Below, in pieces: positions 12,114 to 22,919 of a DNA stretch of 64,000 nucleotides. Source of the stretch: Bactrocera neohumeralis. Its lineage: Eukaryota; Arthropoda; Insecta; Diptera; Tephritidae. The stretch's first letter is position 1. Every line of letters begins with the position of its first letter. Position numbers and translations under genes: made by a program. Where the stretch lies: contig NC_065922.1 of the NCBI RefSeq assembly GCF_024586455.1, forward strand, positions 32,918,089 to 32,982,088, in the 5' to 3' direction. Below the pieces are notes generated by a model. The model saw only the letters and a list, made by a program, of their open reading frames with translations. It searched no databases and was not told where the DNA came from.

Positions 12114-12962
12114 TATTGTGACAAGAAAGCAGCCGAAAATTTTAGTTTAAATTCCCTGGGTAAATGATATTTGAACAAAATGTATTCGAGTGATAGTTTT
12201 GTGTATGAAACGTCTTCCTGCTCGACTCGTCCCGATAAAGCTAAATTTTCTACAAAAAATGTACCGTAAAACAGTTCCCTTGGAGAAGTTTGATCGTGCA
12301 AATTCCGATCCCAGATTCATGGAGAGTATTATAACTGCCGATGAGACATGGGTTTAAGAGTTTGACATGCAAACAAGTTAACAATCATCGAAATGAAGGG
12401 AGAGAAACGAGCCGAAACCAAAGAAACCACGCCAAAGCCGCTCATAAGCCAAGGTTATCCTTATTGTTTTTTCGATATTCGTGGTTTGGTACATCTTGAA
12501 TTTGTTCCGGAGAGACAGACAATCAATAAAGAGTTCTATTTGGCCGTTTTGAGGCGTTTGCGTGAAAACATCCGTCGCAAACGGCCGAAATTGTGGAAGA
12601 ACAATTCTTGGATTTTACACGATTACAATCGCAACCGCACTGAGCTACTATTGAGATCAAATTTAAAATCAAATAAGCAATGAATACCTTCGATCAACCA
12701 CAGTATTCACCAGATTTGGCTCCGTGAGATTTTTTATTGTTAGCCGTTTTCAGTCAATTGAAGAAATAAAACGAAATTCGCTGAAATAGTTGAGGTAATC
12801 CCAAAAAGTGCTTATGAAAAGTATTTCGAGGACTGAGAAAATGGTTGACATAAGTGGATTACATCTAGTGGGAATTGCTTTGAATGCGACAAAATAAATA
12901 TTGATGAATAATTAAATATTTGCGTTTTATTTACAACTTTCGGGTACTTTTTTACCCGGATA
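12114..12962 (+). mobile_element. mariner transposon, sister copy of 1267-2198
   Basis: The left terminus TATTGTGACAAGAAAGC (12114) and right terminus, inverted, GGGTAAAAAAGTACCCGAAA flank about 850 bp. Plus-strand transposase pieces read RLPARLVPIKLNF, a first-Asp motif (TADETWV) cut by a stop, then an open piece at 12393-12683 with KPLISQGYPYCFFDIRGLVH (spaced DDE core), EFVPERQTINKEFYLAVLRRLRENI and NSWILHDYNRN, where the canonical HHDNAP has lost the second catalytic Asp. QYSPDLAP then lies in another frame. The N-terminus is deleted. Confidence 0.85.
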
Positions 12963-13149
12963 TAATATATAATATACAGATGCAGAGAAAAGAAATCGAT
13001 TATTTTTCAAAAGTTCGTTTATAATCATTTAAATAATGCTGGGTACAAAAACGAGCTCGATGTGTGGTTAACGCAAAAGATGTGATTTAAGGAATTTTCA
13101 TCTGCAAACCACTGCTGAATCGTAACAAATCGATAAAATTTTGAATCGG

Positions 13150-13400
13150 ATGGATAGGGGTGATGAAAAGTGGGCCAAACGAAAAAAGTCGTTTTCGTAT
13201 AGCGGCGAGCTGCGAATCTGTATTGCCAAGAACTGAATCGTCGCATGGAAGCAATAGTCCAGAAGCAACCAATAGGAGAGGAATTGTGTTCCTTCAGGGC
13301 AACGTTAGGCCATACACATTGATATCAACTCGCTATAATCTCCGGAAGCTTGTTTGGGAGGATCTAATGCATCCACCATAGATACGAAAATGACTTTTTC
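13150..13400 (+). pseudogene. mariner transposase core fragment
   Basis: Plus-strand text ATNRRGIVFLQGNVRPYTLIST followed by WEDLMHPP matches the mariner segment normally reading NRKGVVFHQDNARPH...WEVLMHPPYSPD. The catalytic Asp of HQDNARPH has become Gly (LQGNVRP). A 'FADEN' C-terminal-like string follows near 13420. No termini are visible, and repeat-B sequence follows at 13510. Confidence 0.65.
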
Positions 13401-13509
13401 TATTAATGACGAATGATTTTGCAGATGAAAATCCACCGGTTCTAAAATACAAACTAGAAGCCCATTTACACCTTTTTTTAAAGACTGCTTATATGAAATC
13501 TTGTGTGCC

Positions 13510-13702
13510 TAATAGATTTCGGACTGGTACATACATATATACAGACAGACGGGCGTGGCTATATCGACACGACTTATCACTCTGATCATATATATTTTAG
13601 GTACATATATGTATATACATATACTTTATGGGGTCTCTGACGTTTCTTTTTTGGTGCTACAAGCCTCGTGGCAAACTTTATATACCCTGTTCAGGGTATA
13701 AA
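13510..13702 (-). repeat. Repeat B, head end, inverted
   Basis: Reads in reverse. The palindromic terminus TATACCCTGTTCAGGGTATA lies at about 13681-13700, preceded by the CCTCGTGGCAAACTT, GGGTCTCTGACGTTTC and CAGACAGACGGGCGTGGCTA modules that make up the head of repeat B. The ATCGGACCACT core units are absent. Confidence 0.7.
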
Positions 13703-15300
13703 AATGATAAATATGTGCGGAAACAAGGCTAATAAGCTTTCAAATAGTAGAAAAATATTTGAAAAATCAAAAAAATCGCTGAATTCCAAATGTCTAACAC
13801 TTAAATTTCGAAATTCCGCCAACTCTTGCTTACCAAAAATATTCTTAAAAAATTTATTAATATTCTCAAGGTATTCAAGAATTCTTAAAACAAAAAAGTG
13901 AAATCTCACAAATAAATTGAGGAAATTGAAACGTATGAGAAGCCCACCTCCCGCACTTTTCAGATTTTTTGCACGCCAGCAAACGCAGTTGTACAAACTT
14001 TCGTGTACAATTACATTTATGTATATGTGTATGTACATATATATGTACATATGTTTATGTGTGCGAACAAGTAATTTCGTGTGAATTCATCATTTATGCT
14101 TGAATGGCTGTTTAAGTGGTCGCGTGTGTGCCATCAACGTGCATCAAACCAACGCTTACTACTCACCACATCCTGCAGCTACTCACACATACAAACATAC
14201 AGTTATACATACATATACATATATGGTACATACACCAGCTGAGTTAGCCAGCAATTCCACGGCGGGCGAAGGTGAAGTTTTAAGCGAAAAGCTCACCAGT
14301 ACTCACATACCTACCATACATATGTACATACATACATATATACAAGCAGAGACACTTAGAGCGCGCGTTTAACATGCCAGCTAAGTGAGTATGTATACAT
14401 ATATGTATGTGTGCGTATGACGCAAACATATTTACGAGTGTGTCAGTAATTACTCGAATGCCTAAGTTTGGAATTGTTTGCGCATGCCATTGTACATTTA
14501 TGTGTGTGTGTGTGTATGCATGATGTCGAAGTGAATTTGCCAACTCCCACAACTTGCAACACTAATAAGCTTCTAATTTGGTGTTAATCAATGTGGGGAT
14601 TTGAGTGCAACGCCAATTGAACAGCAGCGGCACTCGCTGCAACAGCAGCACTCACATACATGCACATATGCACATATACAGATTAGCAAGTGTGTGTGCG
14701 TGGCAAGAGCAAAGATGGTGGCAACAATATTAATGGCAATCGGACTGCACTTTAGCATCACTAATTGGTTGTTGTAATTGCGTGTATTGTTTTTGTTGTA
14801 CATGTGTAATTTGCTGCCTGTGAACGCATAATTGAATGTGTCAAATTGCCGTGCATGTGCTGGTCCGCGCCACATCCACATAATCCAATTCGTGTGTGTG
14901 TGCGTGTGAGCGTCAGCGAGCATATAATTAGCAATTGAAACTGTTGAACAACTACAAAATCGCTCGAAGTAATTAAAAATTGTATTATATCGTAATTTAA
15001 TTATTAATAAACTAAATTAAATGCGCGCAGATAGAAAAGAACAGCATAACAATCAATTAAAAGCAGCTTTAATTTGAAATGGCTTAGCCGTATCATAAAA
15101 AGCCATAATACCGTTAATACAATAACAAACAACAAAAACGTTAACTTTGGTTGCACCGAAGCGGAAATACCCTTCAGAAATAAAATAAAATAGGTCAGTT
15201 CGTAAGGCAGCCATATGCTATAGTGATCCTCTCTGAACATTATTGGATAGATTCTAACTTCAACTTATTTTTATTATATTTATAATGAACTTTAATTAAC
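13703..15300. other. Repeat-poor non-coding stretch with many CA/TACA microsatellites
   Basis: From about 13990 to 14920 the strand is studded with TACATA, GTATGTAT, TGTGTGTG (14500-14513) and CACATA runs, mixed with more even-composition DNA. Frames such as plus 14100-14372 and minus 14280-14552 consist of His/Thr/Tyr repeats produced by the microsatellites. I see no exon with credible splice sites. Confidence 0.45.
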
Positions 15301-15309
15301 CAAATATGT

Positions 15310-16236
15310 ATCATTTTGGTCGACCACCGTTTGTCATTTTTACGCTAGAGTCATTATACCATCAGTGTAAAACTTTTCTGGTTTCTCTTCGAAAAACTGC
15401 GACAAGTAATTTTCACAGGCTTCTCTTGAAGCCAAATTTACTCCATTAAGGGAGTTCTGCATTAACCGAAACATATGGTAATTCGATGGTGCAAGGTCAG
15501 GGCTATATGGTGTATGCATCAAAACTTCCTAGCCAAGCTCTCCCAGTTTTTGCTGAGTCATCAGAGATGTGTGTGTCTAGCGTTGTAATAATGAAAGACG
15601 ATGCCCCTCTGTTAATCAAATCTGGCCGTTTTTTTTGATTGCTTGCTTCAATCTCATCAGTTGTTGACAGTAAAATGTAGAATCAAGTTAAGCTTCACCA
15701 CGCTTGAACCATGATCTTTTTCGCACATTATTGTCGTATTTGATCCACTTTTCGTCTCCTGTTATCATTCGCTTCAGAAATGGTTCGATTCCATTTCGTT
15801 TCAGCAAAAAATCGCAAAGAATGTTAATTCGGCCCATTAAATTTTTCACAGACGATTCATCGAGCTTCTTTTTGTAGACAGCCTTTTTTAAATGGCTCAA
15901 AACCGTTTGATGATGAATGTTAAGCTCCTTAACGATGTCATGGCTGTAACGGTCCTGGTCAATCTTTTTCATAATTTCATCGACTTTTTCAACGATAGGT
16001 CGCACAGAGTGAGGTGCATCTTTCACATCGAAATTTCCAGAACGGAAACGAGCGAACCATTGTTGTGCTACACGAACTGATACAGCGTCGTCTCCGTAAA
16101 CTTCACAAAATTCATTGATGGCTTGCGTGGCATTTTTCCCTTTTTTATACAAAAATTTCAAATTATAGCAAGTTTCTTTATTATTTTCACTAATTTTTGA
16201 ACAGTTGTAACTTTTTTTCAACTTCCCCGAATTTAA
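15310..16236 (-). mobile_element. mariner relic with long open N-terminal half
   Basis: On the minus strand the first 177 codons are open (16221-15688): an HTH1 region with WFARFRSGNFDVKDAPHSVRP, HTH2 (DIVKELNIHHQTVLSHLKKA) and the first catalytic Asp in MITGDEKWIKYDN, then WFKRGEA and a stop. The middle is scrambled. The C-terminus reads in another frame at 15522-15340: MHTPYSPDLAPSNYHMF with the third catalytic Asp, then NSLNGVNLASREACENYLSQFFEEKPEKFYTDGIMTLA. The second Asp block is missing. The 5' end abuts a 45-bp direct repeat (16237 and 16485). Confidence 0.85.
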
Positions 16237-16531
16237 TTTTTTTTGATTAAATGAGGCTTAAAATCTCAACTCCTTTCCAACAGCGGGTTCATTCAATTCG
16301 TAAACTATCGAACCGATAGGGTTTACTTGACCGACCGTTCATACGAGAATGTAGAGGCAGCACCCGCCACAAATAATGATGGGTGCTCTCCAATTGTTTT
16401 CATCGAGCTTGGCGTCAAAGTAAATGCGTCATATTATCGGGAAAGTGTTAGGGAGGCTGCTTTGAAGCTATGGGCAAACAAACATTTTTTTTTGATTAAA
16501 TGAGGCTTAAAATCTCAACTCCTTTCCAACA
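16237..16531. repeat. Two 45-bp direct repeats about 250 bp apart
   Basis: The string TTGATTAAATGAGGCTTAAA followed by ATCTCAACTCCTTTCCAACA occurs at 16243-16282 and again at 16492-16531, both after a T run, with identical sequence. They enclose about 205 bp that I do not recognise. The first copy joins directly to the 5' end of the mariner at 15310-16236, so the repeat is probably an end segment duplicated during insertion or excision. Confidence 0.8.
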
Positions 16532-16679
16532 CTATATGGTATGACACAATGTGATTGGTAGCACTGGTGGTATACGAGTGCAACGACATCTATTAACAAA
16601 ATACGAAAAGACTTTTTCGATTACCCAATATTTTATCAACTACAAACGTTTTTTATAACCGTACTTGGTTTTGATAAAT

Positions 16680-16975
16680 CACTTTGTATGACATCTACAT
16701 ATATGTGATTGTGACCCGATATCTGCAGTTCTGAAAATCAGCAACCTTTTGGAGAGAAAAGAATAGGTGCAGATTTTTAGATCGATATTTCAAAATCTTT
16801 TTTTAAGGTATCGATATCTCAATACCTCAGAGACTAGTTCACATATATACATATGAACAGACCGACAGAAGGACACGGCTAAATGGACTCAGTTACACTA
16901 ATAATCTCCAACGTTTTCTGCTGTGTGTTACAAACTTCGAGGCAACCTTATTACCCTATTGAGGGTATAACAACA
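16680..16975 (-). repeat. Repeat B, head end, inverted
   Basis: Reverse orientation. The terminus TACCCTATTGAGGGTATAA is near 16950-16968, with the TGTTACAAACTTCGAGGCAA head module, a GACCGACAGAAGGACACGGCTA segment and a GGTATCGATATCTCAA segment. It is more decayed than the copy at 7.4 kb. Confidence 0.6.
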
Positions 16976-17359
16976 ACAGCGCAAGCATCAATATTAAATA
17001 TGCAAAAGTTTAACAAAATTAATTTGCATAAATAGAAAATTCTTACACCTTTAAAAAATAATATAGAGTTGCCGACCGTTCACATAGCAGTTTGACTGGT
17101 TACGTTATGGTTATTTCTTTTGTTATTGCAGTTAAGTTGAACTTCATTTAAACTTTTTGCATTTACAGGGAAATTTATGAACAATAAAGTCGGCAGGATA
17201 ATTGAAATACAAGCGAAGAAGTGCGTTAATAAAAATTTAATAGACTGTTGCCAATTAACGGCATATTTGATAACCAAATTCCTCTATAACAGGCATTGAA
17301 TTGAAAAGCTTCCGGCCTACCATGGTAAAATACATTTTGCGAAATTCGTTTTTTTTTTT

Positions 17360-18424
17360 TATACTCTCGCAACAATGTTGCTAACGAGAGTATTATAGTT
17401 TTGTTCACATAACGGTTGTTTGTAAGTCCTAAAACTAAAAGAGTCAGATATAGGGTTATATATACCAAAGTGATCAGGGCGACGAGTAGAGTCGAAATCC
17501 GGATGTCTGTCTGTCCGTCCGTCTGTCCGTCCGTCCGTGCAAGCTTTAACTTGAGTAAAAATTGAGATATCATGATGAAACTTGGTACACGTATTCCTTG
17601 GCTCCATAAGAAGGTTAAGTTCGAAGATGGGCAAAATCGGCCCACTACCACGCCCACAAAATGGCGGAAACCGAAAACCTATAAAGTGTCATAACTAAGC
17701 CATAAATAAAGATATTAAAGTGAAATTTGGCACAAAGGATCGCATTAGGGAGGGACATATTTGGAAGTAATTTTTTTGGAAAAGTGGGCGTGGCCCCGCC
17801 CCCTACTAAGTTTTGTGTACATATCTCGGAAACTACTATAGCTATGTCAACCAAAGCTCTACAGAGTCGTTTTCTTCAGGTATTTCCATATACAGTTCAA
17901 AAATGGAAGAAATCGGATAATAACCACGCCCACCTCCCATACAAAGGTTATGTTCAAAATCACTAAAAGTGCGTTAACCGACTAACAAAAAACGTCAGAA
18001 ACACTACATTTTACGGAAGAAGTGGCAGAAGGAAGCTGCCCCCAGGCTTTTTTTAAAAATTGAAAATGGGCGTGGCGCCGCCCACTTATGGACCAAGAAG
18101 CATATCTCAGGAGCTACTAGCCCGATTCCAATGAAATTCGGTATATAATATTTTCTTAACACCCTGATGACATGTACGAAATATGGCTGAAATCGGTTCA
18201 CAACCACGCCTTCTTCCAATATAAAGCTATTTTGAATTCCATCTGATGCCTTCTTTGTATAATACGAGTATAAACATTAGGAACCAATGATGATAGCGGA
18301 GTAAAACTTTACACAAATACGGTATTTGAAAAATATGTAAATGACGGATAATGAAAAAAAAATTATCACTTTACCACGAGAGTATAAAATGTTCGGTTTT
18401 GAACTTAGTTCCTTACTTGTTTTT
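17360..18424 (+). repeat. Dispersed non-coding repeat C, about 1.06 kb, nearly complete
   Basis: Starts with a hairpin: TACTCTCGC, then CAACAATGTTG, then CGAGAGTA (17361-17393). It follows with CACATAACGGTTGTTTG, a (GTCY)n tract at 17503-17539, AACTTGGTACACGTATTCC, and several GGCGTGGC/CCACGCCC modules. It ends with ACGAGAGTATAAAATGTTCGG and TTCCTTACTTGTTTTT near 18420. The closing ACGAGAGTATAAAA echoes the opening hairpin. No transposase is encoded, and the open frames inside are by-products. I recognise it as a high-copy repeat shared by tephritids. A poor relative lies at 21130-21400. Confidence 0.8.
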
Positions 18425-18439
18425 GATTGAACATAGTTC

Positions 18440-19090
18440 CGTTCAATAATGATACACTGATTATAGCGACCTTCTAACTTTTACGATACCATTTTTGTGG
18501 AACGACTTGTCTTTTGCTTTAAAATAGGCCTCAGTTTCGAGAATCACATCTTAATTCGACGAAAATTTTTGTTCAGCGAACATTCTTTGGAGATCTGAAA
18601 ACAGGAAATAGCCGCTGGGGCCAAGATCTGGAGAACACGGTGAATGCGGAAGCAATTCGTGACACGATGTATTGTCTTGTCAAAACAGCACTTTCTTTCT
18701 CTTCAAATGCTGCCTTTGTCTGGCGATTTCGTACTTTAAATGGTCCAATAACGCTATGTAATAGTCGCTGCGAATGGCCCTTGCTTGTTCAAGGTTCAGA
18801 TGCCATAATCTTGCTAGCCGACTGTTTTGGTGCGGGTTCATCTTGTGGTGGCCACTCAGATAACTGTCGATTGAACTTCGGATTAGAAAAATGGAGCTAT
18901 GTTTCATCCATTGTTACATATCGACACAAAAACTCCATTATTCCGCTTGAACATATCCAAACACTAACTCGAATCATCAACTCGTCGTTGTTTTTGGTCA
19001 ACTCTCGCGGCACCCACTTTGCACCGAGCTTTCTCATACCCAAATATTCGTTCAGCTGATATCTTTAGAGTACCTGCTTCCTCGAACAAC
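18440..19090 (-). mobile_element. mariner relic, same lineage as 4870-5690
   Basis: On the minus strand: KWVPREL near 19020, CRYVTMDETWLHFSNPKFNRQLSEWPPQDEP with the first catalytic Asp (18950-18840), KVRNRQTKAAFEEKESAVL, then the C-terminal FPVFRSPKNVR. Frames are broken (open pieces on both strands are shadows). It abuts the end of repeat C with no obvious spacer. Confidence 0.75.
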
Positions 19091-19329
19091 TTCACGTTAC
19101 GAAATGCAAAATAACAGAAAAGCTAATTAGAATTGTAATGATGTCTTCAAGAGTAAAAATTAATCAATACACATTTAAAACTGTGTAAGCCTTAGTTGGA
19201 CTTTGAATTCAGTAGTGATAACTCAACAAGCCTGAGTATCGAAGAGAGAAAAAAAAAGCCGCCACTAGGTCATACGCGTCCCTAATTAAACTGTTCAAAT
19301 CAAAACTACTCAATGGACAATGTAAACTG

Positions 19330-19750
19330 GCTCTTTACAAAATCATCATTCACTATTATTATGAAACGGCGCAGAATCATAGGTGCTACTCAAAGAAGAC
19401 AAAATCAAACTACAAACATTTTCTTACCAAAGAAAAATCGTTTAAGCAGTTGAAGCTAATGACGAGTGGCGTATAGATAGAACCGTGAGCTAGACCAAAT
19501 TATAAAAGTTGTAAATGTTATACGATTTATCAAAGCGCAACGATTAAGATGGCTCGACCATGTAACGAAAATGTATAAGAAGAAAACTGTAGAGGTCAGA
19601 GCATTCACCACTAAAACAAGTGAAAGACTCCGATCAAGATGGAATGACTTGAGGAACACATAAAAAAGCTTGGTTGTCTTCTTCACACTTTTATAGAAGA
19701 TTGTACCTTCTCTATTTATTTCTACAGCTCGTATTATAGTCTCCATGTCT
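19330..19750. pseudogene. Two inverted RTE-like retrotransposon fragments
   Basis: On the plus strand (about 19460-19660) the text VIRFIKAQRLRWLDHVTKMYKKKTVEVRAF and RLRSRWNDL is the C-terminal tail of a non-LTR reverse transcriptase. Directly after it, on the minus strand (19746-19650), VEINREGTIFYKSVK is the segment that in the relic at 26 kb reads LNGKGTIFYKIVQ. The two pieces face each other, so the locus is rearranged or nested. Both are very short and non-functional. Confidence 0.6.
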
Positions 19751-21130
19751 GAAACCTCGGAGAGGTCCTTAACATTTCAGTACACTATAATAAGGAATTG
19801 TGGTAAGAATAATAAACAAAAACTGGCGACTGGCACCTCAGTTGCTCACGATTGGTATCCGAAAGCCACTCATAACAAATATTTTGGAATATGGTGGCCT
19901 ATCGGCTCCATATATACTCCCAATCGTATGCTTATACAATATTGGTGTAAATTAAAAATAGATAGGTAAAATTAGTTTGATACTCATTGAGCATTTTTCA
20001 ACAAAAAGCGAATTGCAGCTTAACAAATATAATAATTATTAAATCACTACACAACAAAAGGTAAAAACATTTAAGAAAGCAAAGCTCCATCAATCCGAAA
20101 CAAAGTATTTAACACTAAGCTCAATTTGATTGGTATTCGAATAGTTCTTTAACCTTTAATTTTCTACAATAAAAAGCACTTTGATGTTTACCAAATACCA
20201 ACACTTGCACCAGCTGCCGCGAAGGATTAAAAGTGCAGCAAAAAACTGGGTTTTTACTGCTGGAGAATTCTGTCGCAAATTTGTAATGTAATCAACTCCA
20301 TTTAATGCATAATGAGCAGCTAATTAAATTTACAAACGTGAATCGCAAAATAACTAAGAAAACGCAACTAATCGGAGAGATAGAGACAGAGAAGGAGAAG
20401 AGAATATCACATTTTTTGTCGGGTAAAATTTTCATTGGGTCTCTGGCGCGTAGCAGCTACACAAAAAACACGCAGCTGTGTACATGATTTGCATAATTTT
20501 AGGCGCCCGGCAATGCCGAGTCATTTCGTATGCGACAAAGACACGAAATTAACACCGCGACAATATTGTAATGAACAAAAGCAGCGTGTTGCCGTTTTAA
20601 GAGCGTAAATTATTTACTTAATTTTGGGTTTACAAGTAAAAAAAAAGATGTTAATAAAAGCAAAGAATTGAGAGCACATAATGGGTGTGAAAGAAAAGCG
20701 CAAATAATGCAATTGAGGGCAGCGTGTGCATGGCGAATTGTCGCAGAGATTTGCATTATTATTGGAGATTGCGACGCATATTTGTTTATTAAATACAAAT
20801 ATATTTCATTTTCTTTATTTGAATAGGGTGTGTGGTAGTGAATTTTAATTCTGGGAACCTTAGTGCAATTTCTGCTTTTCTAATTAGAACTGCAATGAAA
20901 ACCGAGTGTTGAATCCTTAATTTGTGACTTCTTATGTTAAATATAATTGGCGCAATTTCCAGCCAAGGTAGTTTTTCTAAAAAAAATATCATACTTTAGA
21001 CAATCGCAAATTAATTTAGGATCCCATAAATTGATTAAGAAACGTAAAATTCCATAATCTGGTGAATATTATTTTGAGGAAAAAGTTTTCAGACTACAAT
21101 AAATTGATTTTAAGACCGATTCGAATTAAA
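19750..21130. other. Repeat-poor non-coding stretch
   Basis: No supported exon. Between about 20160 and 20780 the sequence is less AT-rich and looks unique (for example GGCGCCCGGCAATGCCGAGTC at 20501-20521), unlike the surrounding repeats. It could be conserved regulatory DNA, but there is no direct evidence. Confidence 0.4.
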
Positions 21131-21400
21131 AAAAAATATCTCAACAAAATGTTGTACAGAGAAGCCATAATTTTTCAACCAAATTCGATGAAACTTGGCG
21201 GAGCTTTATATTGACATTCTGAGGTAAGATAGTACAGATACATTGAATTGGAACATTACTACAAAACTCAAACTTTGCATAGATGAACGCACATTGCATT
21301 GGACTACATATTTGATTGCAAAATTTTAATTTAAAAACGCAATCAGAACCTGCTAGTGTATACGTTTCCAATAACCACGCCCTCTTCCTATGCTAACTAT
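21130..21400 (+). repeat. Decayed repeat C-like fragment
   Basis: Contains AACTTGGCGGAGCTTTATATT, an ACAGATACATTGAATTGGAAC segment and AATAACCACGCCCTCTTCC, which match the order of modules in repeat C at 17360-18424. Conservation is low and both ends are lost. Confidence 0.4.
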
Positions 21401-21739
21401 TCGACATGGTTTCAGAATGAGAATCAGTATTTTTCAATAGATTTTTGACGTTTCGGTTAATTTGATACATCAAATATTCGAGCTATTTCAAAAAAAAATT
21501 AGGTCAGGCCAATATTCCAAAATTAATATTAACAAAAGCCACATACTAACATGAAAAAAAACTTTAAAATCTCAGACTAACCCAAAAATCCCGGTTTCCC
21601 AAACAAAAATACTTCGAAATCGATTCTCCATAAACACAAAAAGACAATAAAAAATGTTAATATTGAACACCAAATTTACTACTATGAGCAAAAAATAGTA
21701 AGTCCTTATTCCTAATTTTAAATTCTTAATTTATTCTTC

Positions 21740-22690
21740 AAAATCTATGTCGTCCCTCTTTTTTTACGTTTTTTCCAATGTTCGAAACAGTTGTTAAAGT
21801 AAATTTAATTCCGAGGCACGTAGCGATTCACTTCTAATGTCTTCAATGGACTCCACACGGTTTCCTCGGAGCAGTCGTTTGAGTTTGCTAAATAGTCCGA
21901 AGTCACACAGAGCAAAATCAGGCGAATAAGGTGGTTGAGGTTCGATATTGTTTCAAAATTTGACGAAAAGCTCACGAAGAATCAATGCAGTACGCGACGA
22001 TGCATTATCGTGGTGCAAAAACCAAGAATTGTCGGCTCATATGTAATTCCGGTCTCCTTTTACGAATAGCTTCGAGCAAACGACGCATACTACTAAAATA
22101 GTATTCCTTGTTGACAGTATGGCCGGTCCGAAGTAATTCGAAGTGCACCACACCTCGATAATAGAAGAAAACTGTCAACATAACCTTGCTTTTTAACCTG
22201 CTTTGAGGTTGTTTTTTCGGTTTCGGCTCTCCTTTGCCACGATAAGCATAGATTCAATACTCATAGCCAGTAATAAAACACAGACGTTAAGGCGACGCTG
22301 TTTTTCGAAAACAATTAATGATTTTGGAACCAGTCGTGCTTTCACTTTTCTTGGGCCCAAATGATTTTTCATATAATTTTCCCTGATCCTTCCAATATTC
22401 CAACGATGCCAGCAAGATCTCTGCCTGTTTATCGTCGATTCTCAAGCACCAATATTTTTATTTTATTGCCATGTTGACCATCAGCTGATGTTGATGACCG
22501 TCCTGGACGTGGTTCGTCGCTAACACTAGCTTGACCCTCTTTGAATAATTTGTAAAAATCAAAAACACTTGCTCGCGAAAAAAAATTATCAGAGATCTTT
22601 TCCAACATTTTCTGAACGTTTCGGCACCAGAAATTCCGCACACAAAATTTAATGGAACTTTTTTTTTTTAAATTACTCATGGTAAAAATC
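21740..22690 (-). mobile_element. mariner relic, third lineage
   Basis: Minus strand. N-terminus: KFCVRNFWC, FYKLFKEGQASVSDEPRPGRSSTS (22560-22490), i.e. HTH1 and the conserved EPRPGRPSTS linker, followed by KILVLENRR. Downstream in shifted frames are FITGYE (first-Asp region, Asp lost), RRAETEKTTSKQVK, and a C-terminal LLCVTSDYLANSNDC / EVNRYVPRN stretch near 21900-21800. Multiple stops. The open 110-codon piece is 22761-22429. Confidence 0.75.
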
Positions 22691-22919
22691 TTTGAATGCA
22701 TTTTATGTACTTCAGGAAGACAAGCGTATATTAAACACCAATAATTATTTTGATGTGACATTTGCCAAAGATGTCACTGACAGTCAAAACAATCTTGAAA
22801 CAAAAATTCGACGAATGGGTTTTCGCATGAAATTTAATTAAAGAATCTTACTATCTTTTGTCCACAGTAGTTTGTTACCAAGTATCCCGGTATGAAGTGA
22901 GAGTTAAGATACAGTGCTG

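Noticed and set aside
14100..14552. Frames of about 90 codons on both strands rich in His, Thr and Tyr
   Set aside because: Produced by CATA/CACA microsatellites read in all frames.
17503..17539. (GTCY)n tract as a possible CRISPR-like or independent satellite array
   Set aside because: It is a fixed simple-sequence part of repeat C. The unit is 4 bp with no spacers, and the window is eukaryotic.
16861..18230. Possible protein-coding meaning of the open frames inside repeat C (up to 143 codons)
   Set aside because: The same DNA is a recognised dispersed non-coding repeat. The frames lack domains and overlap on several frames.
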